Shown piece after piece: positions 1 through 3,991 of a stretch of DNA of 5,985 nucleotides (positions within the stretch are counted from its first letter, which is position 1; each line of letters begins with the position of its first letter). A model generated the notes under the pieces. The model did not search any database and was not told the origin of the DNA. It was given only the letters and a program-made list of their open reading frames with translations. Location: assembly GCA_016938795.1 (NCBI GenBank), contig JAFGTZ010000457.1, forward strand, positions 1-5,985. The letters are read 5' to 3'. The position numbers and the translations under genes are program-made. The DNA is from Chromatiaceae bacterium. Lineage in GTDB: Bacteria > Pseudomonadota > Gammaproteobacteria > Chromatiales > Chromatiaceae.

Positions 1-20
1 CAGCGGCAGGGATGCCGCTG
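1..20. other. Perfect 8-bp inverted repeat (hairpin) at left edge
   Basis: CAGCGGCA (1-8) and TGCCGCTG (13-20) are exact reverse complements around a GGGA loop, so the transcript could form a stable GC-rich stem. A second small inverted repeat, CCTCC-AG-GGAGG, follows at 27-38. No T-run follows either stem, so a classical intrinsic terminator is not shown. The stem may belong to the 3' end of a gene lying left of the window. Confidence 0.4.
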
Positions 21-143
21 TCAAGCCTCCAGGGAGGGATTCACGGCGCCCCCCGGGGCCATCACCCAGCCGGGAGCGCATGAGGGAAACCAAAAAACTG
101 ATGTGCGATGAGCATAGCGCGGGCGTTCTGTGCGGTCACAAGC

Positions 144-173
144 TTGCCATGAGGCCACGCAACCCTCTAGGAT
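144..173 (+). promoter_or_regulatory. Candidate sigma70 promoter P1 upstream of pilG
   Basis: TTGCCA (144-149) matches 5 of 6 bases of the -35 consensus. TAGGAT (168-173) matches 4 of 6 bases of the -10 consensus, including the leading TA and final T. The spacer is 18 bp. Transcription would begin near 180 and give a leader of about 140 nt before pilG. Matches this good occur by chance, so this is only a candidate. Confidence 0.3.
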
Positions 174-231
174 CAGGACAAACAGCAGCGACGGGCGAAG
201 CGGGCTTGACCTGATCGTCACGCCGCCTTGA

Positions 232-260
232 TCGACGCCCAGCCATCGGCATGGTACAAA
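232..260 (+). promoter_or_regulatory. Candidate extended -10 promoter P2 upstream of pilG
   Basis: TGG followed by TACAAA (252-260) resembles an extended -10 element (TGn plus 4 of 6 hexamer bases). TCGACG at 232-237 is a poor -35 (4 of 6) at a 17-bp spacer. The start site would lie near 267, leaving about 50 nt of leader before the pilG GTG. Weak evidence, offered as an alternative to the site at 144-173. Confidence 0.25.
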
Positions 261-305
261 GAGCCCGTACCTGACCATAGGGTTGCGCCATCGCGGCGCT
301 GTTGC

Positions 306-311
306 GAGAGG
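306..311 (+). promoter_or_regulatory. Ribosome binding site deciding the pilG start
   Basis: GAGAGG lies 8 nt before GTG at 320, a normal Shine-Dalgarno spacing. It falls inside the reading frame if the upstream TTG at 302 is used instead. This favours GTG 320 as the real start. Confidence 0.55.
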
Positions 312-319
312 TCGTCAGC

Positions 320-763
320 GTGACGGATGCATCGGACACTATCGACTTGACCGGCACCAGGGTTCTGGTGATCGACGACAGCAAAACCATCCGCCGCACG
401 GCGGAAAGTCTGCTGAAAAAGGCCGGCTGCGAGGTCTGTGTCGCCGAGGACGGCTTCGAGGCGCTTGGCAAGATGCTGAGCTTCAAGCCCGATCTGGTCT
501 TTGTCGATATCATGATGCCGCGTCTCGACGGCTATCACACCTGCGCCCTCATCAAGGGCAACGCTGCCCTCAAGCATACCCCGGTCATCATGCTCTCCAG
601 CAAGGATGGCCTCTTTGATCGCGCCAAGGGTCGCTTGGTCGGGGCGCAACTCTATCTCTCCAAGCCCTTTACCGCCGAGGAACTCCTGGCGGCGGTACGG
701 GCAAATCTGCCCAGGCGCGCGGGCGATGGCGAGAATCCCACCCGGAACTCAACGGCCTCGTGA
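320..763 (+). CDS. pilG: Type IV pilus chemotaxis response regulator PilG (CheY-like)
   Basis: Single-domain receiver of 147 aa, cytoplasmic. The fold is complete: VLVIDDSKTIRR (residues 15-26) carries the acidic pair D19/D20, FVDIMMPRLDGY (61-72) the phospho-accepting D63, VIMLSS (89-94) the switch Ser, and YLSKPF (112-117) the conserved K115. DSKTIRR, FVDIMMPRLDGY and DGLFDRAKGR are hallmarks of PilG rather than of CheY or PilH. In Pseudomonas, PilG accepts phosphate from ChpA, promotes pilus extension and supports adenylate cyclase activity through FimL. The start is taken as GTG 320 because GAGAGG precedes it at 8 nt; an in-frame TTG at 302 would add six residues and has no better signal. 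The C-terminal tail after the receiver (from about residue 130) is short and Arg/Asn-rich. First gene of the operon; pilH starts 6 bp after its stop. Confidence 0.95.
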   Translation: MTDASDTIDLTGTRVLVIDDSKTIRRTAESLLKKAGCEVCVAEDGFEALGKMLSFKPDLVFVDIMMPRLDGYHTCALIKGNAALKHTPVIMLSSKDGLFDRAKGRLVGAQLYLSKPFTAEELLAAVRANLPRRAGDGENPTRNSTAS

Positions 764-769
764 GCGGAT

Positions 770-1198
770 ATGAGACGCCTCTTTCGTAAAGCGGACGATA
801 CCCAGGGCGAGGTCGCGACCCCCGAGGCCGACGCCGCCCTCGTGTTGGTGGTCGATGACTCCCCCACCGAAACCCATATCTTCGTCAAGACCCTCACCCA
901 GGCCGGCTACCGGGTCGAGACGGCGACCAATGGCGAGGAGGGCATTGCGCTTGCGCGCAGCCTCAGGCCCAGCCTCATCCTCATGGATGTCATCATGCCG
1001 GTGATCAACGGCTTTCAGGCCACACGCATGCTGCGCCGCGATGCCGAGACCGCCGCCATCCCCATCATCATGGTCACCACCAAGGACCAGCAGACTGATC
1101 GCACCTGGGGACTACGCCAGGGCGCCACCGATTACCTCATCAAGCCGGTTGATCGCGACACCCTGCTCGAACGGGTGCGCGCCCTGCTCGGAGGCTAA
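770..1198 (+). CDS. pilH: Type IV pilus chemotaxis response regulator PilH (CheY-like)
   Basis: Second single-domain receiver, 142 aa. LVVDDSPTET (26-35) holds the acidic pair D29/D30, LILMDVIMP (69-77) the phospho-acceptor D73, MVTTKDQQTDRTWG (101-114) the switch Thr, and YLIKPVD (122-128) the conserved K125. DSPTE, NGFQATR and TTKDQxTD together identify PilH. In the family PilH opposes PilG: it is linked to pilus retraction and may drain phosphate from ChpA. About 23 residues precede the first beta strand, a polar stretch absent from the P. aeruginosa protein as I recall it (about 121 aa). ATG 770 sits 6 bp after the pilG stop with only a weak purine-rich GAGCGGA ahead, so coupling to pilG translation is likely. 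The downstream pilI Shine-Dalgarno lies in its last codons. Confidence 0.95.
   Translation: MRRLFRKADDTQGEVATPEADAALVLVVDDSPTETHIFVKTLTQAGYRVETATNGEEGIALARSLRPSLILMDVIMPVINGFQATRMLRRDAETAAIPIIMVTTKDQQTDRTWGLRQGATDYLIKPVDRDTLLERVRALLGG
1190..1194 (+). promoter_or_regulatory. Strong ribosome binding site of pilI, inside pilH
   Basis: GGAGG lies in the last codons of pilH, 7 nt before the pilI ATG at 1202. The pilH stop (TAA, 1196-1198) falls between the site and the start, an arrangement that favours translational coupling. Confidence 0.7.
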
Positions 1199-1201
1199 GC
1201 C

Positions 1202-1780
1202 ATGCGCGAGACCCCAGGATCCGGCGCCGAGTTCCACGCACTGATCGCCCAGCTCGACGCCAGCTGCCGCGCTCAACGCAGGGTGCTGCCACACGATGCC
1301 CCGCCGCCCGACAGCTGGGCGGCGGTGCTCTATCGAGTGCGCGATCAGCGCTTTCTCTCACCGTTGGAGGAAATTGCCGAGGTGCTGGAGGTTCCGGGCG
1401 ACATCACCCGCATTCCCGGCACACGTCCCTGGTTTGTGGGCGTGGCCAATAATCGCGGCACCCTACTGCCCATCTACGACCTTGGCGCACTCATCCAGGG
1501 CGGTCTGGCCTCGAGGCGCGCGCACCCGAGCGGCCAGCCTCGTGCGCGTGACCGGGTGCTGGTGGTGCGCCAATCCGAACTGCCCTGTGGCCTCATTGTG
1601 TCCGAAACCATCGGGATGCGTCATGTGCCTCATGCCGAGCGCGTTCCAGGCGTGCCCTCTGGACTGGGGCCAAGCGCACCCTATGTCGAGTCGAGCTTCC
1701 GGGTCGAGGGCGACGCGCTGCCACTGCTGCATCTCGACCGACTCATTGCCGACCCCCTGTTCAATGCCGCACTCAACTGA
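1202..1780 (+). CDS. pilI: CheW-like adaptor protein PilI
   Basis: 192-aa cytoplasmic protein, close in length to P. aeruginosa PilI (about 178 aa). A variable N-terminal segment (1-38) precedes a CheW domain at about 39-186. Visible landmarks are LYRVRDQRFLSPLEEIAEVLEVP (43-65, the pattern in which the domain opens onto its receptor/kinase face), IPGTRPWFVGVANNRGTLLPIYDLG (71-95, equivalent to the CheW G-V-x-N-x-R-G-x-x-x-P-x-x-D-L motif), a basic loop (104-118), VLVVRQSELPCGLIVSETIGM (119-139), and a closing LPLLHLDRLI (173-182). Its role in the family is to bridge the receptor PilJ and the kinase ChpA in the polar signalling array. The start has a good GGAGG at 7 nt and is 3 bp after the pilH stop. 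Position between pilH and pilJ is the standard operon order. Confidence 0.92.
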   Translation: MRETPGSGAEFHALIAQLDASCRAQRRVLPHDAPPPDSWAAVLYRVRDQRFLSPLEEIAEVLEVPGDITRIPGTRPWFVGVANNRGTLLPIYDLGALIQGGLASRRAHPSGQPRARDRVLVVRQSELPCGLIVSETIGMRHVPHAERVPGVPSGLGPSAPYVESSFRVEGDALPLLHLDRLIADPLFNAALN

Positions 1781-1825
1781 ATACCCTAGCCACCAGCACG
1801 GCGCCAGGATTGACGAGGGACTTCG

Positions 1826-1936
1826 ATGCATCCAGCCGCCCATCATCAGGCCCAGCATGACGTCGCCTCACCCGAGCACCGCCTGACACCCACGACACAG
1901 AAGGCCAGATCATCCCATGAGCACCGCCAACCCTAG
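1826..1936 (+). CDS. Possible 36-codon leader ORF overlapping pilJ start
   Basis: The 136-bp pilI-pilJ gap contains ATG at 1826 preceded by GAGGGA (1815-1820) at 5 nt, a better Shine-Dalgarno than pilJ itself has. The frame runs 36 codons and stops at TAG 1934-1936, overlapping the first 20 bp of pilJ in another frame. The predicted peptide is polar and rich in His (seven residues), Gln, Pro and Ala, with no signal peptide, membrane segment or family I recognise. It could be a leader whose translation delivers ribosomes to pilJ, or chance: GC-rich DNA often stays open this long. Its existence as a real gene is unproven. Confidence 0.25.
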   Translation: MHPAAHHQAQHDVASPEHRLTPTTQKARSSHEHRQP

Positions 1937-3938
1937 GATGCGCTCGGGCGCCCAACGCTGGGACCAGGGACGCCAGATCATCATTGCGCTCGCCGCACTC
2001 GGGCTTCTCTTCGCCATTCTGGCCCTGCTCGGCTACATCCAGCTCGGACGTGTCGATGCCAGCAACAACCGCCAGGGTCAGGTGGTCTCCACGCTTCAGC
2101 CCCAGCTCGATACCTTCATGGCGAGCCTCGGCGCGGCCCGCGAGGGCAAACCGGAGGCGCTCGACTCCATGGCCTCCGCACGCGAGGGACTGCGCCGCGC
2201 CATGGAACCGCTGCTTGCCTCAGCCTCGGGCGAGTCGAGCCTTGATGAACCTCGGCGTCTGCTGCAAGACACCTGGACGCGCTTCGAGCGTTCGACCCAG
2301 GCCATCCTTGACGCACGCTCACAGATCGGCGCCACACGCGAGACCGCGCTCGCCACCCTGGCCTTGCTCACCCGCCTCGAAAACGCCCTGGAAGAGGCCA
2401 GCGGCGAGTTGCAACGTCACCAGACATCCCCCGCTATGGCCCTGCGCGCCGGACGCCTCTTCGTTCCGCTTGACCGCATGGCAAGCCTGCTGGAGGCCTA
2501 TCTGCAAGAGGGGCTCGCTGCGGGCGCGAACCTGAAACAGCTCGCCGAACAGGGCGACAGCCTGGCCAAGGGCCTGAACGCCTTGCTCGCACCCGATGGC
2601 GTGGCCAATAGCCATCCGGCGCGCGCCGCGCTCGACGAGGCGGGGCGTATTCTCGCCGCACTACGCGAACAGCTCGCCGCGCTGCAGGCCTTGCTGAACG
2701 GCATGGAACCGGCACTGGAGGCCGTTGGACAGCTCGCGCGCTCAGATCGCGCCCTCAGCCAGGCACTCAACCGACTCGCCGCCGCCTATCGCGACACCAG
2801 ACCACAAGTGCATCTCGGGCCGCTCGCCCTGGGCGCCAATGGCGTGCTGCTGCTCGCCGCCGCCGCCTTGCTCAGCCTGCTTGCGCTGGCGCTCTTGCTC
2901 CTGCGCGATGCGCGCCGTCGCGAGGACATCACCAAGACCCAAAGCGAGCGCGACGAGCAGGCCATCCTGCGTCTGCTCGATGAGATGGGCAATCTCGCTG
3001 ATGGCGATCTCACCGTGCAGGCCACGGTCACCGAGGACAAGACCGGCGCCATCGCCGATGCCATCAATTACGCCGTCGAGGCGCTGCGCGCCCTGGTCAC
3101 CACCATCAACGACACGGCCAGCCGCGTCAGTCATTCGGCCCAGGACAGCCGCTCCATCTCGGCGCGGCTGGCCGAATCGAGCGCCAGCCAGTCGGAGCGT
3201 ATCGCCCAGGCCTCGGCGGCGGTGCAATCGCTCACTGTGCAGATCGACGAGGTGGCGCGCCATGCTGGCGAATCAGCAGAGGTGGCCTCGCGTTCGGTCG
3301 AGGTGGCCGGGCGCGGCGCCCAGACGGTGCGCGACACCATTCTCGGCATGGATGCCATTCGTGACCAGATCCAGGAAACCTCCAAACGCATCAAGCGTCT
3401 CGGCGAATCCTCGCAGGAAATCGGCGAAATCGTCGAACTCATCGACGACATCGCCGACCAGACCAACATCCTGGCGCTCAACGCCGCCATGCAGGCGGCC
3501 ATGGCGGGCGAGGCCGGACGCGGCTTTGCGGTAGTCGCCGACGAGGTGCAGCGTCTCGCCGAACGCTCGCGCAACGCCACCAAGCAGATCGAGGTGCTGG
3601 TGCGCACCATTCAGGCCGACACCAACGAGGCGGTGAGTTCCATGGAACTCAGCACCAGCGGGGTGGTGGAGGGCGCCAATCTGGCCGAAAACGCCGGCGA
3701 CGCCTTGCGCGAGATCGAGAACGTCTCGGCCTACATCGCCGATCTGACCAAGCGCATCGCCGACTCGGCGCAGCGCCAGTCGCGCCAGTCAGCCGAGATT
3801 AACGATACGGTTCAGGCCATTCGCGCCCTGACCGAGGAAAACAACGACGGCACGCGACGCGTTGCCGAATCGGTCGAGCAGCTCGCCAACCTGGCCATCG
3901 AACTTCAGCATTCGGTGGCCGGTTTCCGGCTGCCCTGA
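1917..3938 (+). CDS. pilJ: Type IV pilus methyl-accepting chemoreceptor PilJ
   Basis: 673-aa inner-membrane receptor, close to the P. aeruginosa length (about 682 aa). Order: short cytoplasmic N-terminus; TM1 at about 21-43; periplasmic sensor of about 260 helical, Ala/Leu/Arg-rich residues; TM2 at about 307-329 followed by RDARRR; HAMP at about 340-395, including ILRLLDEMGNLADGDLTVQATVTED (350-374), typical of PilJ; then a long coiled-coil signalling domain. Its tip, about 504-551, contains DIADQTNILALNAAMQAAMAGEAGRGFAVVADEVQRLAERS with the conserved E532-A-G-R-G turn that contacts CheW and kinase. The protein ends GFRLP, without a CheR/CheB-binding pentapeptide. In the family it detects surface contact or pilin and signals through PilI to ChpA. 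ATG 1917 is the only standard start after the in-frame stop at 1884; its Shine-Dalgarno is weak (AAGG, 12 nt away). The sensor region lacks the LSQRIAKNA-like motif I recall from Pseudomonas PilJ. Confidence 0.94.
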   Translation: MSTANPRMRSGAQRWDQGRQIIIALAALGLLFAILALLGYIQLGRVDASNNRQGQVVSTLQPQLDTFMASLGAAREGKPEALDSMASAREGLRRAMEPLLASASGESSLDEPRRLLQDTWTRFERSTQAILDARSQIGATRETALATLALLTRLENALEEASGELQRHQTSPAMALRAGRLFVPLDRMASLLEAYLQEGLAAGANLKQLAEQGDSLAKGLNALLAPDGVANSHPARAALDEAGRILAALREQLAALQALLNGMEPALEAVGQLARSDRALSQALNRLAAAYRDTRPQVHLGPLALGANGVLLLAAAALLSLLALALLLLRDARRREDITKTQSERDEQAILRLLDEMGNLADGDLTVQATVTEDKTGAIADAINYAVEALRALVTTINDTASRVSHSAQDSRSISARLAESSASQSERIAQASAAVQSLTVQIDEVARHAGESAEVASRSVEVAGRGAQTVRDTILGMDAIRDQIQETSKRIKRLGESSQEIGEIVELIDDIADQTNILALNAAMQAAMAGEAGRGFAVVADEVQRLAERSRNATKQIEVLVRTIQADTNEAVSSMELSTSGVVEGANLAENAGDALREIENVSAYIADLTKRIADSAQRQSRQSAEINDTVQAIRALTEENNDGTRRVAESVEQLANLAIELQHSVAGFRLP

Positions 3939-3943
3939 GCCCC

Positions 3944-3959
3944 TGCCGCGCGCGCGGCA
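3944..3959. other. Perfect 16-nt GC palindrome between pilJ and chpA
   Basis: TGCCGCGCGCGCGGCA starts 5 nt after the pilJ stop codon and reads identically on both strands. In RNA it could form a 6-bp stem (TGCCGC/GCGGCA) with a GCGC loop. No T-run follows, so it is not a good intrinsic terminator; an mRNA-stability or attenuating stem that lowers chpA expression relative to pilJ is possible. Such alternating GC also arises by chance in GC-rich DNA. Confidence 0.45.
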
Positions 3960-3975
3960 CGCGACATTCCTGACC

Positions 3976-3980
3976 AGGAG
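3976..3980 (+). promoter_or_regulatory. Ribosome binding site of chpA
   Basis: AGGAG lies 11 nt before ATG 3992, a little far but usable. No competing start with a better site is seen, and the protein aligned from this Met begins like other ChpA N-termini. Confidence 0.5.
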
Positions 3981-3991
3981 CGGGCGATCCC

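Larger units (their letters stand above)
21..319 (+). promoter_or_regulatory. Upstream region of the pil-chp operon, no convincing gene
   Basis: No frame on either strand here gives a protein I recognise; the longest minus-strand frame (21-278) is Cys/Trp/Arg-rich and looks random. Two weak sigma70-like promoter candidates for pilG can be seen (144-173 and 232-260, listed separately). A short A-rich patch lies at 88-97 (ACCAAAAAAC). With about 300 bp before a tightly packed operon, this is the natural place for the main promoter, but the sequence does not settle which site is used. Confidence 0.5.

Noticed and set aside
80..214. 45-codon plus-strand ORF from ATG 80 with GGGAG only 3 nt ahead
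   Set aside because: The spacing is too short, the peptide resembles nothing I know, and the frame is also open leftward to the window edge, as expected by chance in GC-rich DNA.
21..278. 85-codon minus-strand ORF upstream of pilG
   Set aside because: Composition is Cys/Trp/Arg/Pro-rich and random-looking, with no family resemblance and no clear ribosome site.
302..319. TTG at 302 as the pilG start
   Set aside because: TTG is a rarer start, adds residues not expected in PilG, and would place the good GAGAGG ribosome site inside the coding region; GTG 320 fits better, though 302 is not excluded.
2742..3263. 173-codon minus-strand ORF, and several others opposite pilJ
   Set aside because: They lie opposite the TM2/HAMP/signalling region of pilJ, which is unmistakable on the plus strand; the Gly/Asp/Gln-rich translations are artefacts.
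2725..3534. 269-codon plus-strand ORF in another frame inside pilJ
   Set aside because: The translation is extremely Arg/Pro/Ser-rich, typical of an out-of-frame reading of GC-rich coding DNA.
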